From Candidatus Kapaibacterium sp. (GTDB lineage Bacteria; Bacteroidota; Ignavibacteria; Kapaibacteriales; UBA7675), in assembly GCA_028284775.1 (NCBI GenBank), contig JANQRB010000019.1, positions 1-46,698 of the forward strand: a stretch of 46,698 nucleotides of DNA. Direction: 5' to 3'. Under the pieces are notes generated by a model. That model was not told where the DNA came from, did not search any database, and saw only the letters and a program-made list of their open reading frames with translations. Positions 15,949 to 25,129 of the stretch are shown here, piece by piece. A program made the position numbers and the translations under genes. How positions within the stretch are numbered: position 1 is the stretch's first letter; each line of letters opens with the position of its first letter.

Positions 15949-17050
15949 GCGCCATCCATACTGCGGCGGTACCTGCCTCTTGTTACTCGTCTTTCTCCTG
16001 AGCGCCTGCGACGACGAGCTGCTCGAGCCTGCCGGTCAGCCGACGATTCCTGTTAAAGGCTACAGCTATACAGCCTTCGGCAGCGACGACTTTTTGCTCG
16101 GCGCTTCCGTTAATGCCGTTGAGGATTTGCGTTCGCAGACCGGCTCGGATTGGCTGGCGCTCTGCCTCTTCGAATTTCAACAGACGCCTACGAGCACGGA
16201 CATTCAGGCGAACTACAGCGGACTCAATCCACTGACAGGCGCGCAGTGGATGAGTACTGCGGAAAACAGAGCGATTCGAGCCGCCATCCGCGACGCGCGG
16301 CGGCAGGGAATGAAAGTGATGCTTAAACCTCAGGTAGATTTGTACGATGGTCAGTGGCGGGGAATGATTGTGCCGGACCGGGAAGGACGCTGGTTTGATT
16401 CCTATCAGCGAATGCTGCTAAAGTATGCCGTCCTCGCGGAGCAGCACCGGATCGAATTACTCTGTATCGGCGTCGAATATGTCAAGGCGACGACAGCAGA
16501 CCATACGAAGCGCTGGCAAGAGTTGATCGCTGCGGTTCGCGCTGTATACTCCGGGCAACTGACTTATTCGGCCAACTGGACTAAAGGCGGCGGTGGCGGG
16601 ATTCCCGAATACCGTGCAATTTCCTTCTGGCGGGAATTGGACTATGTCGGTATCAGCTTTTACGCCCCTTTGCTTCACAGTCCCTTGAGCGGCCCGCCGA
16701 GTGCCGCCGAAGCCCGTCTGCGTCTCCTGCCGATCGTCGGCGATATCGAACTGCGCGCCCGCGAGGTGGCCCGGCCGGTGCTTCTTACGGAATGCGGTAT
16801 CCGTTCGCAGAAGGGCGCCCTTGCCGGTCCCTGGAGCCTCGAGATGCCGGATGTTTCCGGCGCCCGCGTCGATGAGGAAGTGCAGCGCGTCTATTATCAG
16901 GCACTGCTGGAAAGCTTCGCCACGAAATCCTGGTGCCACGGCTTTTTCTGGTGGTACTGGCAATGCGCCCCGACGGAATGGACAGCTCTGGACTATACCT
17001 GTGACGGCAAAGCGGCGGCAGCCCTTTTGCGCGAATGGTACGGCTATTGA
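15941..17050 (+). CDS. Lipoprotein with GH113-like TIM barrel
   Basis: A 369-residue lipoprotein starting at TTG, with lipobox LLSAC near residue 22. The rest matches the layout of glycoside hydrolase family 113 (beta-mannanase-like): KGYSYTAF at the front, AIRDARRQGMKVMLKPQVD, the acid/base region LLCIGVEYVK, LTYSANWTKGGGG, ELDYVGISFYAPL, and the nucleophile region VLLTECGIRS. Both expected glutamates (in IGVE and LLTE) are present, so it is probably active on a beta-linked polysaccharide at the cell surface or in the periplasm. It overlaps the methyltransferase by eight bases and ends the operon. Its functional link to the two upstream genes is unknown. Confidence 0.78.
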   Translation: MTERHPYCGGTCLLLLVFLLSACDDELLEPAGQPTIPVKGYSYTAFGSDDFLLGASVNAVEDLRSQTGSDWLALCLFEFQQTPTSTDIQANYSGLNPLTGAQWMSTAENRAIRAAIRDARRQGMKVMLKPQVDLYDGQWRGMIVPDREGRWFDSYQRMLLKYAVLAEQHRIELLCIGVEYVKATTADHTKRWQELIAAVRAVYSGQLTYSANWTKGGGGGIPEYRAISFWRELDYVGISFYAPLLHSPLSGPPSAAEARLRLLPIVGDIELRAREVARPVLLTECGIRSQKGALAGPWSLEMPDVSGARVDEEVQRVYYQALLESFATKSWCHGFFWWYWQCAPTEWTALDYTCDGKAAAALLREWYGY

Positions 17051-17128
17051 AGATTGTATCGCTGCGTCTGGTCGCGACCTGGGCTGAACTGCTTTCTGTC
17101 TGCCTCTTACACCGTTTGCGGTCAGCGA

Positions 17129-18058
17129 CTAAAACAGTGAAGGCTGCAGCGAGGAATCCGTATCGTCCTTGTAGCTTTCCGGCAATGGTCCGTCGGCAAA
17201 GCGAATGCGACGTCCGATGATGTCTCTTTTGTTAAGCGCTACAATCTTGCCCTCGTACTCAAGCAGCAAAAATGCTCCGCGCAGCCCCTGATAGCGGCCG
17301 CTTAGCACACGCGGCTGATTGCGTTTAACAATCGGCGTTTGCCGTGGCGGAAAACGGACGTGAATATTGCCGGTGAAATTAACTTCTTCCACCGCGTCGT
17401 CGGCCAGGAACCAGGATGCGAACCGACTTTCGCGAAAGTGAAGGCGCATTCGCCGTCGGGCCATCGCCAGCTGTTGCAGTCCCTTCGCTGAATCGGGCGG
17501 ACGATTGATGTAGCGAAATTTTTGCACTGCGCTGACCGCCTCCGTGAAGCCCAGCTCCCGACCTGTCGCTTTTTCGAGATCCTGGATCGTGAAGCCGTCC
17601 GATTGCGCCACAATGAGAGCCAGGAGAGCATCCTGCTCGATCAGGCGCAGATGCCGGCGGTGTTCAGCTGCGGTGCCGACTTTGATAATCGCGGGTGGAA
17701 ACCAGGCCAGGTAGATGTAATGCGGACGGCGCAGGTATTCCTGCATACTGGCATTGGCCGCGCCGCGCATGAGAAATGCTTCGCGAAATCCGCTGCGCCG
17801 ATCGCAGGAGGCGCACTGCTCGAAGCCATCAGCCGGACTGCGCTGTTCCGGACAGGGATAGCTGAGGCCGAACTCGCGATAGCCGGGACAAAAGAGATCT
17901 GCCGACAGGTGCATGGACAGTTCGGCGCCTGGGATTAGCTCGATTGTGTCGCTTGAGTTATCAGTCATGCTGCGAAGCCGCATGACGGGCTCGGGTTGAA
18001 CGCCGTCTGCGCCGTAGCGCCAGCCGATACTCACAAGATGATGGCTGAATTCCTGCAT
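17129..18058 (-). CDS. DUF2797 domain protein
   Basis: A 309-residue cytoplasmic protein. The hallmark region of DUF2797 is clear: cysteine-bearing LSYPCPEQ, QCASCDRR, then PHYIYLAWFPPAIIKVGTA and LIEQDALLALIVAQ, which resembles a GIY-YIG-like core (YLA...KVGT). The cysteines could bind zinc. Family members are found across bacteria and archaea and their function is not established. The N-terminal third carries HLVSIGWRYG, and the C-terminal third contains LSGRYQGLRGAFLLLEYEG, also typical. The ATG at 18058 is preferred to the upstream start at 18166, which would overlap the amidohydrolase gene. It follows that gene by 85 bases on the same strand. Confidence 0.8.
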   Translation of the reverse strand: MQEFSHHLVSIGWRYGADGVQPEPVMRLRSMTDNSSDTIELIPGAELSMHLSADLFCPGYREFGLSYPCPEQRSPADGFEQCASCDRRSGFREAFLMRGAANASMQEYLRRPHYIYLAWFPPAIIKVGTAAEHRRHLRLIEQDALLALIVAQSDGFTIQDLEKATGRELGFTEAVSAVQKFRYINRPPDSAKGLQQLAMARRRMRLHFRESRFASWFLADDAVEEVNFTGNIHVRFPPRQTPIVKRNQPRVLSGRYQGLRGAFLLLEYEGKIVALNKRDIIGRRIRFADGPLPESYKDDTDSSLQPSLF

Positions 18059-18143
18059 AAATAAATTCTCTGCGCGAACGAACTTCCTTGCTGTTTGCCC
18101 AGTACATCGGCTTTGCCGGATTGCGAGTTGAGGACTGACCAAT

Positions 18144-19703
18144 TCAGGGTCGGCTGCTCCGTTCACCGCCGCTCTCGCCGGCCCTGTAGCGAATTTTGCC
18201 GCCGGTGACGGTTGCCAGAACTTTGGTAGTGCTGATATCGCTTTCGGCGCAGGTTAACAGATTGCGATCCAGCACGACGAAATCCGCGTCGAGCTTTGCT
18301 TTGAGGCGACCGCGACGATAGGCTACATCTGCCGCTTCGTGCGCCCAGGTGGTGTAGGCCATCAGCGCCTCTTCGCGGGTGATGCACTCTTCGGGATACC
18401 AGGGCTGTTCCCGGTCCATAGGGATTCGACGGCAGAATGCCTCGATGCCGCTCAGCGGATCGGGGGATTCGATCGGCGCATCGGAACCGCCGGCCAGAAT
18501 CGCGCCATTGTTTCGCAGCGATCGCCAGGGATAAGCGTAGCGACAGCGCGTCGCTCCAAGACGCTGTTCCGCCATTGCGGCATCGCTGGTGCAATGGATC
18601 GGCTGCACCGCCGGAGTGATATTCCAGCGTCCGAATCGCTGCTGGTCGTCGGGATGAACAATCTGGGCGTGTTCGATGCGCAGGAGCACTTGCTGGTCGG
18701 CAATGCCCTCGCGGCGCATCATTTCGTAGATATCCAGTACTTCGCGGTTGGCCGCGTCGCCGATTGCATGCGTGGCGACGTTCCAGCCAAACTCGAGCGC
18801 CGATTTCACCTTGCGACGCAGTTCGGCTTTGGATTGAAGGGACAGCCCGCGAGAGCCCGGCTCGTCGCTGTAGTCATCGAGCAGGTGTGCGCCGCGCGAG
18901 CCAAGCGCGCCATCGGCATAAAACTTCACGGCATAGACGCGCAGAAACTCGCCGCCGGCAGGCAGAAGGCGCTCGTGGAGCCATTCGCTGCCCTGGCCGC
19001 GAACGTAGGACTGAACCCGGACCGGCAGACGGCCTTTCTCGGCCGGCTCGCGAAACTGCTCCAACAGCGACGGCGACACATCCATATCATGGACTTCTGT
19101 TACGCCGAGCCGGACGTATTCCTGAGTGGCGGCTTCGATGCGCCGCCGTATTTGTGCCTCTGAAGCCTGTGGAATCAGACGGCGTACCAGATCCATAGCG
19201 CTGTCGATCAGGATGCCGGTGGGTTTGTTGTTTTTGTCCTTCAGGATCGAACCACCCTGGGGATCGGCGCTTCCGCTGCCGATGCCCGCCAGTTTCATTG
19301 CCTCGCTGTTCACCCAGGCGGCGTGGCCGTCAGCCCGGCTCAAATAGACCGGTGTATCGGGAAACAGGTGATCAAGGACAAGGTGATCCGGCATTTCTCC
19401 GGACTCCCACAATGTTTCATTCCAGCCCATTCCCGTCAGCCATGTGCCGTGCCGCTCTTCGTGGCGTTGAGCTTTGTCGGCGCATTCTTCGGCGCTGCCG
19501 CAGTCGTAAAGGCTGAGATCCAGCAGGCGACAGCCGAGGCCGTAAATGTGGGCGTGGGAATCGACAAAGCCGGGCATCATCCAGGCCCCGGGAAAGTGGT
19601 CCACTTCCTCGCGTTCCGAGATGATCGTGACCCCGCCGAATTGAGGCTCGATCTTCTGGATGCGGCTGCCCGTTATTTTTACGCGTGCCTGGATCGGGTG
19701 CAT
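18144..19703 (-). CDS. YtcJ-like amidohydrolase
   Basis: A 519-residue metal-dependent hydrolase. The metal-binding HxH is in GFVDSHAHIYGLG, followed by DLSLYDC, EVHDMD, THAIGDAANREVLD, LRIEHAQIVHPDD and LAGGSDAPIESPDPLSGI, the order of the YtcJ branch (amidohydrolase 3). ADFVVLDRNLL near the end belongs to the surrounding beta-sandwich. No export signal is seen, so it is cytoplasmic, acting on an amide or ester of unknown nature. The N-terminus begins within the sandwich strand at MHPIQARVKITG, slightly shorter than usual. It heads a likely two-gene unit with the DUF2797 gene and is separated from the ferredoxin gene by a terminator. Confidence 0.85.
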   Translation of the reverse strand: MHPIQARVKITGSRIQKIEPQFGGVTIISEREEVDHFPGAWMMPGFVDSHAHIYGLGCRLLDLSLYDCGSAEECADKAQRHEERHGTWLTGMGWNETLWESGEMPDHLVLDHLFPDTPVYLSRADGHAAWVNSEAMKLAGIGSGSADPQGGSILKDKNNKPTGILIDSAMDLVRRLIPQASEAQIRRRIEAATQEYVRLGVTEVHDMDVSPSLLEQFREPAEKGRLPVRVQSYVRGQGSEWLHERLLPAGGEFLRVYAVKFYADGALGSRGAHLLDDYSDEPGSRGLSLQSKAELRRKVKSALEFGWNVATHAIGDAANREVLDIYEMMRREGIADQQVLLRIEHAQIVHPDDQQRFGRWNITPAVQPIHCTSDAAMAEQRLGATRCRYAYPWRSLRNNGAILAGGSDAPIESPDPLSGIEAFCRRIPMDREQPWYPEECITREEALMAYTTWAHEAADVAYRRGRLKAKLDADFVVLDRNLLTCAESDISTTKVLATVTGGKIRYRAGESGGERSSRP

Positions 19704-19716
19704 AGCTGTCTGTCAA

Positions 19717-19752
19717 CAAAACTGCCGATGCGACGGATAGCGGCATCGGCAG
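19717..19752 (-). terminator. Terminator after the ferredoxin gene
   Basis: A perfect 10-base stem, CTGCCGATGC (19722-19731) with GCATCGGCAG (19743-19752), loop of 11. On the minus strand it is followed by TTTTGTT. It lies 33 bases after the ferredoxin stop and ends transcription before the amidohydrolase start. Confidence 0.85.
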
Positions 19753-19784
19753 CTCGATTCTACATAGAGTGATGCCTTTTCGGA

Positions 19785-20132
19785 TCAGCCTCGCAGCCGC
19801 TCCGAGTCAATCGCGTTAAGATACTCAACTTTCTTGACGAGTTCTTCTTTCGATTCGACATTATTCGGATCGGGCAGGCAGCAATCCACCGGGCAGACGG
19901 CTGCACATTGCGGTTCATCGTGGAAGGTTTCGCATTCGGTGCATTTGTCGGGCACAATATAATAAACTTCGTCCGACCAGAACTCGCCCTTAAACTCGCC
20001 AGGGCTGGTGGAATCGCTGTATTCTTTGCCCGCCAATGACCAGGGTGCGCCCGCTTCGTAAATGGCCGTATTTGGACATTCGGGCTCGCAAGCGCCGCAG
20101 TTGATGCAATCGTCAGTAATATAGATCGCCAT
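19785..20132 (-). CDS. 2[4Fe-4S] ferredoxin, Alvin type
   Basis: A 115-residue cytoplasmic electron carrier with two cluster motifs. The first, CINCGACEPECP (C-x2-C-x2-C-x3-C-P), is standard. The second, CTECETFHDEPQCAAVCPVD, has eight residues between the second and third cysteines, the expanded pattern of the Allochromatium-type ferredoxins. A loop of about 25 residues rich in Gly, Ser and aromatic residues separates the two motifs, and an acidic tail follows. Such ferredoxins work at very low potential, for example with ferredoxin-dependent oxidoreductases. No redox partner is adjacent; uvrB lies upstream and a terminator closes the gene. Confidence 0.92.
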   Translation of the reverse strand: MAIYITDDCINCGACEPECPNTAIYEAGAPWSLAGKEYSDSTSPGEFKGEFWSDEVYYIVPDKCTECETFHDEPQCAAVCPVDCCLPDPNNVESKEELVKKVEYLNAIDSERLRG

Positions 20133-20254
20133 TGAAAAGCCCTAACCTTTCTTAATGTTCTTGAATCAAAACCCCGTTACCGCTGGCAGCGGCTTTTGCG
20201 GCCTCACTGTTCGTTCAGCGAAGGCAAAACTAAAATCTATGATATTAGCGGCAT

Positions 20255-22279
20255 TTACACAACCGCTTCGAGGCGCTTGATTTCGTCGCGTAACTCGGCC
20301 GCACGCTCGAAATCGAGTTCCACAGCCGCCTTTTTCATCTCCTCCTCAAGCTGCTCGATCAGGCCTTTGCGCTGTTCGGCAGTCATAAAATGAGCCACCG
20401 GGTCGGACACGGCCTTCATCTTTCCCTCTTCCTCACGCTTGCGCTGTTCGCTGCGGCGCGCGGATACATCGGCCACGGCCGTACCGCTCAGGATTTCTTC
20501 CAGCGACTTGTAGACCGTCTTTGGGTTGATGCCATGCTTTTCGTTGTATGCCTGCTGCAGGGCGCGTCGGCGGTTGGTCTCATCGATCAATACCTGCATT
20601 GAACGAGTAATTTTGTCGGCATAGAGAATAACAAGGCCTTCGGCGTTGCGAGCGGTGCGACCGGCCGTTTGCAGTAGCGAGCGTTCGCTGCGCAGGAATC
20701 CCTCTTTGTCCGCGTCCAGGATAGCCACCAATGACACCTCCGGCAAATCCAGGCCCTCGCGCAGCAGGTTGACGCCTACCAATACATCATAGTTGCCGAT
20801 CCGAAAGTCGCGCAGAATCTCGACCCGTTCCAAGGAGTCGATATCCGAATGGATATAGGACGCTTTTACCTGCAGATTATGGAGATAGTCGGTCAAATCT
20901 TCGGCCATCCGTTTGGTGAGCGTCGTAACCAGTACCCGCTGTTGCCGTTCGATGCGTATGCGAATTTCATTCAACAAATCATCGACCTGGGTACTTACGG
21001 GACGAATGTCGATGGCCGGGTCCAGCAGTCCCGTCGGTCGGATGACCTGCTCGACGACGACACCGGCGCATTGCTCCAGTTCATAATCCGCCGGCGTGGC
21101 GCTGACGTACACAGCCTGGTTGATCATCGATTCGAATTCGTCGAATTTGAGCGGCCGGTTGTCGAGCGCCGACGGCAGTCGGAATCCGTGTTCCACCAGG
21201 TTAATCTTGCGTTTGCGATCGCCGTTGTACATCGCCCGTACCTGCGGTATCGTCACGTGGCTCTCATCAATAACCAACAGAAAATCATCCGGGAAATAGT
21301 CGATCAGGCAGGCGGGACGTTCGCCCGGCTTGCGCCCGGATATGTGCATCGAATAATTTTCAATGCCCGAACAGTACCCGACTTCGCGCATCATTTCCAG
21401 GTCAAAGAGCGTGCGCTGTTCCAGGCGCTGCGCCTCAAGCATTTTGTTGAGCTCGTGCAGAGAGCGCAGGCGTTCCCGCAGTTCGTTTTCAATGTCGACA
21501 ATCGCGCGCTTAAGATCGTCCTTCGAGGTTACAAAGATTGTAGCGGGGTAGAGGACGGTCGACTCGACGGACTCGATGACTTTGCCGGTGACGCGATTGA
21601 TGTGCGAGATGCGATCGATCTCATCGCCGAAGAGTTCGATCCGGATTGCGAAATCGAGTTCATAGGCGGGCATGACATCGATGACATCGCCTCGTACGCG
21701 GAAATTACCGCGACCAAACTCAAAATCATTGCGGGAATAATGAATCTCGCTTAGCTGATACAACAATTCCTGGCGGTTGAGCTGCATACCGACACGCAGA
21801 GGCAGCAGCATGCTGCGAAAGGTCTCTTTGTTTCCGATGCCGTAGATACAACTGACCGAGGCTACGACGATGATATCGCGCCGTCCCTCGATCAGCGAAC
21901 TGGTTGCCTTGAGTCGCAGCCGGTCGATTTCATCATTGATTGAGAAATCTTTCTCGATGAAGGTGTCGGAGCTCGGAATATAAGCTTCGGGCTGAAAGTA
22001 GTCGTAGTATGATATGAAGTATTCAACGGCATTGTTCGGGAAAAACTGCCGAAATTCCGCATAAAGCTGCGCCGCGAGCGTCTTGTTGTGCGAAATTACC
22101 AGTGTCGGTCGGTTGAGTTCGGCAATGACATTCGACATGGTAAACGTCTTGCCGGATCCTGTCACCCCCAGCAGGGTTTGATGTTTCTCCTGGCGTTCGA
22201 TACCTTCGCGCAATTGCCGGATGGCCTGCGGCTGATCACCGGCGGGTTCGTACTGCGATACAAGCTGAAATTTTTTCAT
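20255..22279 (-). CDS. uvrB: UvrABC excinuclease subunit B
   Basis: The damage-verification helicase of nucleotide excision repair, 674 residues, full length. Visible features in order: Walker [15 protein letters not shown], the beta-hairpin region [44 protein letters not shown], helicase motif [14 protein letters not shown], motifs [26 protein letters not shown] and [12 protein letters not shown], and the C-terminal UVR coiled segment [28 protein letters not shown] that contacts UvrC/UvrA. The ATG at 22279 sits in the standard position ([20 protein letters not shown]). uvrA and uvrC are not in the window. Confidence 0.98.
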   Translation of the reverse strand: MKKFQLVSQYEPAGDQPQAIRQLREGIERQEKHQTLLGVTGSGKTFTMSNVIAELNRPTLVISHNKTLAAQLYAEFRQFFPNNAVEYFISYYDYFQPEAYIPSSDTFIEKDFSINDEIDRLRLKATSSLIEGRRDIIVVASVSCIYGIGNKETFRSMLLPLRVGMQLNRQELLYQLSEIHYSRNDFEFGRGNFRVRGDVIDVMPAYELDFAIRIELFGDEIDRISHINRVTGKVIESVESTVLYPATIFVTSKDDLKRAIVDIENELRERLRSLHELNKMLEAQRLEQRTLFDLEMMREVGYCSGIENYSMHISGRKPGERPACLIDYFPDDFLLVIDESHVTIPQVRAMYNGDRKRKINLVEHGFRLPSALDNRPLKFDEFESMINQAVYVSATPADYELEQCAGVVVEQVIRPTGLLDPAIDIRPVSTQVDDLLNEIRIRIERQQRVLVTTLTKRMAEDLTDYLHNLQVKASYIHSDIDSLERVEILRDFRIGNYDVLVGVNLLREGLDLPEVSLVAILDADKEGFLRSERSLLQTAGRTARNAEGLVILYADKITRSMQVLIDETNRRRALQQAYNEKHGINPKTVYKSLEEILSGTAVADVSARRSEQRKREEEGKMKAVSDPVAHFMTAEQRKGLIEQLEEEMKKAAVELDFERAAELRDEIKRLEAVV

Positions 22280-22479
22280 GTTGTTTTTTCGAAGGCTGTC
22301 TTGTGAGGATTGCCCATATCCGACGCAGCTAAGTGAGCGATCGAGCTGACTGCTTATTGTGTTCGACCGTGACTTAGCGGCCAGGCTGGAAATTGCGGCC
22401 CAGACCGCCGCTGCTTTGCGGCTGAGTCGTCGGGGCAGGGGATGCTGACGTCAACGAAGCTTCAGCCTGCGGTTTCAAC

Positions 22480-22507
22480 AAAAAGTGCCCTCGCAAAATA
22501 GAGGGCA
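22480..22507 (-). terminator. Terminator after the small FN3-like gene
   Basis: TGCCCTC (22486-22492) pairs with GAGGGCA (22501-22507), loop of eight. On the minus strand it is followed after one base by five T residues (complement of 22480-22484). It lies 34 bases after the stop codon at 22541. The rest of 22280-22479 shows nothing recognisable. Confidence 0.78.
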
Positions 22508-22540
22508 GCATTGGAAATTCGGCTTGGTTGGAACGGAGGA

Positions 22541-22963
22541 TCAGCGAAACAGGGCTTTGATCATACCCCAGGTTTGCCGTACGCTTGAAACAGTGTGTGA
22601 AACGGTAATGGTGTCGGTGTATGCAAATTCACCGCTGATATCGATAACTTTCAAACGGTAGAAGTAGATGGTGCCGCTGATAATGTCGCCGCTGCCCTTC
22701 AGGAAGGCGTCTTCGTCAACATAACGATAGTTGGAACCGCTGCCTTTGGCTTTCACTGTTCCGATGTATGCAAAATCTCTACTGTTCTTGACGGAGCGTT
22801 CCACCTCGAAGCGTTTGACGTTATTTTCTCCGCTCGTCCGCCACTCGATCGTGATGTCGCTGTCGTCCGAACGCGCGACAAAGGACTCGATCTCTACGCC
22901 CACTGCCAGGAGCAGCGAAGCGGCGTACAACAAGAAAACAGGGAGAATTATCAGCTTTCTCAT
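22541..22963 (-). CDS. Small secreted FN3-like protein
   Basis: A 140-residue protein with a signal peptide (MRKLIILPVFLLYAASLLLA). The rest matches the fibronectin III-like module that in Bacteroidota-type secreted proteins normally stands right before the T9SS sorting domain: ITIEWRTSGENNVKRFEVERS, FAYIGTVKAKGSGSNYRYVDED, IYFYRLKVIDISGEFAYTDTI. Here no sorting domain follows; the protein ends in about 18 unrelated residues (SSVRQTWGMIKALFR). It is therefore probably periplasmic or released, with unknown partner. It has its own possible promoter and terminator. Confidence 0.75.
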   Translation of the reverse strand: MRKLIILPVFLLYAASLLLAVGVEIESFVARSDDSDITIEWRTSGENNVKRFEVERSVKNSRDFAYIGTVKAKGSGSNYRYVDEDAFLKGSGDIISGTIYFYRLKVIDISGEFAYTDTITVSHTVSSVRQTWGMIKALFR

Positions 22964-22997
22964 AAGCTCTGAATCATCTCAAACTATGATGAAGTCC

Positions 22998-23029
22998 TAA
23001 AATTAGATGAAACCAGGGAGAAAAACAAG
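22998..23029 (-). promoter_or_regulatory. Possible promoter of the FN3-like gene
   Basis: On the minus strand CTTG (complement of 23026-23029) is followed after 20 bases by TAATTTTA (complement of 22998-23005), which differs from the Bacteroidota -33/-7 pattern at one base in each element. The start codon is 35 bases further on. Confidence 0.4.
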
Positions 23030-23140
23030 CGGATCGCAATTTGGTTACAGCTTGGGGGAGATGCAATGCACTTAGCAATCCCGTCAGGCGCAGCGAAAAT
23101 ACAAGAACTATTGGAACAATTAAGCGTTGTCAGCCCGCAC

Positions 23141-24127
23141 TCAGGCTTTCAGCTGCACCAAGGACGAAATTTTCTCGGCGATGCGTAATGCCTCGGCGCC
23201 TTCACCGGCTGTAACAGGCGATGGCCCCTGGCTGCGGATAGCTTCAAGAAACTGTTCCTGTTCATTCAGGATAGCATTACCCGGCCGCACCGGCGGCTTT
23301 TCGTAAACGATATTCTTCTTATGAGTGCCGAGTTCGATCTCGCCGAGCATATGGGCCGGGATACCGCCGTTCTGCTCGCCATCTTCTTTCAGGCGATAGA
23401 CGTCAACGGAGGATTTGCCAAAATCGAGCGAGATATAAGTGTTTTTTTGAAAAAGCCGCATCTTGCGCATCTGTTGAACCGACATTCGCGAGGCAGTGAG
23501 ATTGGCGACACAGCCGTTCTTGAATCGGATGCGGGCATTGGCGATGTCGGGCGTTTCGGTCAGGACAGCCACACCGCTGGCATCGATCGATTCGACCTCC
23601 GACTTCACCAGCCACAAGACAATATCAATATCGTGGATCATCAGGTCGAGTACTACCGACACATCCGTTGCGCGCGGTTTAAATTGTGCAAGACGGTGCG
23701 CTTCGATAAACATCGGCGCGAGGTCGTAGTCGCGAATGGCATTCAGAGCCGGATTGAAGCGTTCCACGTGTCCAACCTGGACAACCAGATTTTGTCGGCG
23801 GGCGAGACTAATCAGTTCGGCGGCCTGCTCATAGCGTGCGGTGATCGGTTTTTCGATGAAACAATGTTTACCGGCCCGCAGACACTGATCGGCTAGCTCG
23901 AAATGAGCACTGGTAGGAGCGGCGATCGTAATTGCCTCCGCCGTGGCCAGGCATTCTTCCAGGCTGGCAAAGGCTGTGACGCCGTGCTCGTGCGCCAGGG
24001 CCTGCGCGCGCTGCCTATCCGAATCATAAACGCCTGTCAGCAATGCGCCATCTACCTGTTGCCAGAGTCTGGCGTGAATGGCGCCCAGATGACCGACCCC
24101 GATAACTGCGACTTTGAGTGGATTCAT
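23141..24127 (-). CDS. Gfo/Idh/MocA-family oxidoreductase
   Basis: A 328-residue NAD(P)-dependent sugar dehydrogenase. The Rossmann loop is VIGVGHLGAIHARLW, the family signature EKPIT is in HCFIEKPITARYEQA, and HDIDIVLWL carries the conserved D-H/D active-site region. QVGHVERFNPAL resembles the VGH.ERFNP stretch of UDP-GlcNAc 3-dehydrogenases (GnnA type) that feed amide-linked lipid A synthesis; that activity is possible but unproven, since the partner aminotransferase GnnB is not here. The final domain is an eight-stranded sheet as usual. It stands between the FN3-like gene and the recombinase gene, all on the minus strand. Confidence 0.82.
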   Translation of the reverse strand: MNPLKVAVIGVGHLGAIHARLWQQVDGALLTGVYDSDRQRAQALAHEHGVTAFASLEECLATAEAITIAAPTSAHFELADQCLRAGKHCFIEKPITARYEQAAELISLARRQNLVVQVGHVERFNPALNAIRDYDLAPMFIEAHRLAQFKPRATDVSVVLDLMIHDIDIVLWLVKSEVESIDASGVAVLTETPDIANARIRFKNGCVANLTASRMSVQQMRKMRLFQKNTYISLDFGKSSVDVYRLKEDGEQNGGIPAHMLGEIELGTHKKNIVYEKPPVRPGNAILNEQEQFLEAIRSQGPSPVTAGEGAEALRIAEKISSLVQLKA

Positions 24128-24232
24128 AGTGCGGCAAACTTACGCAAATGTCGCACGCCGGCCAATCTTGCATCCGCAATCCGCCCTTCCGGATGGTGGT
24201 AGACTGCCGCCAACGGCCCGACACAGGCCTGC

Positions 24233-25129
24233 TTAACTTTTGGGGTGTGCCTGCTTATAGATGTCCTTCAGGCGTTCAACCGAAACATGCGTATAAATTT
24301 GCGTGGTGGACAGCGAGGAATGACCGAGCATTTCGCTGACCGCCTGAATGTCGGCGCCATTATCCAGCAGGTGGGTTGCGAAGCTGTGCCGAAGCACGTG
24401 CGGACTTTTCCGCGCCGATTCCGTGAGGGGGGCCAGCGCTTTGCGTACTATACGGTACAAATCGGCCGGGTAAAGCCGACGTCCGCTTTTCGACAGAAAA
24501 AATGGAGCGGCCGCAATACCGGCGGACAGGCGCGGGCGCAGGGCGGCATAGCGTCCGATGGCCTTCATTGCCTGCTCGCCGATCGGCACGATGCGTTCCT
24601 TGTTGCCCTTGCCGACAATGCGGACCTGGCGGTCGTAGCTATCGATTTGCTCCGGTGTTAAAGCACATATTTCACTGACGCGCAGCCCCGAACTATACAA
24701 CAGTTCGCACAAAGCGGCGTTGCGCGCGCCGATAGCATCATTCGCGTCGAAGACCTGCATCAACTTGTCGACTTCCCGGCGCTGCAGAAAGGCCGGTAGT
24801 TTCTTTTCCAGTTTTGGCGCGCTGACGGCCGCGGCGGGATTAGCGGAGATAAGGTTCCTGCGATAACAAAACTTGAAAAATGATTTCAGGGCAGCCAGCT
24901 TGGTGCGGATACTGTTGTTGTGAAGTCCGGCATCGTGCAGATAGCCCGGATAATAACGTACTGCTTCCGCCTCGACTTCTTCGATCGCAACAATACTGCC
25001 ATAGAACTCCCGTAAACAGTCGGCAAACTGGTCCAGAGCCAGGCTATAGGTTTCGATTGTCCGGTCGGAGTAGCCTCTGACAACTTCACAATACTCGAGA
25101 AACATCCGTTCGGCCCGGTAGTATTCCAT
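24233..25129 (-). CDS. xerC: Tyrosine recombinase XerC/XerD
   Basis: Resolves chromosome dimers at dif with its Xer partner, in connection with FtsK. The 298-residue protein has the N-terminal SAM-like core-binding domain (RMFLEYCEVVRGYSDRTIETY) and the full catalytic set: Arg in SSGLRVSEICAL, Lys in VGKGNKERIVPIG, His and Arg in HVLRHSFATHLL, His in MLGHSSLSTTQIYTHV and the nucleophilic Tyr in the same string. No attachment site or prophage genes are nearby, so a housekeeping Xer is more likely than a phage integrase; C and D cannot be told apart. ATG at 25129 is used rather than TTG at 25144. The gene is divergent from ftsQ. Confidence 0.88.
   Translation of the reverse strand: MEYYRAERMFLEYCEVVRGYSDRTIETYSLALDQFADCLREFYGSIVAIEEVEAEAVRYYPGYLHDAGLHNNSIRTKLAALKSFFKFCYRRNLISANPAAAVSAPKLEKKLPAFLQRREVDKLMQVFDANDAIGARNAALCELLYSSGLRVSEICALTPEQIDSYDRQVRIVGKGNKERIVPIGEQAMKAIGRYAALRPRLSAGIAAAPFFLSKSGRRLYPADLYRIVRKALAPLTESARKSPHVLRHSFATHLLDNGADIQAVSEMLGHSSLSTTQIYTHVSVERLKDIYKQAHPKS

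Noticed and set aside
20180..20192. Hairpin CCGCT/AGCGG downstream of uvrB as terminator
   Set aside because: The stem is only five pairs with a three-base loop, and the T run on the minus strand lies too far away.
24233..25129. Phage or island integrase
   Set aside because: The recombinase has housekeeping Xer size and no phage genes, tRNA or attachment repeats are nearby.
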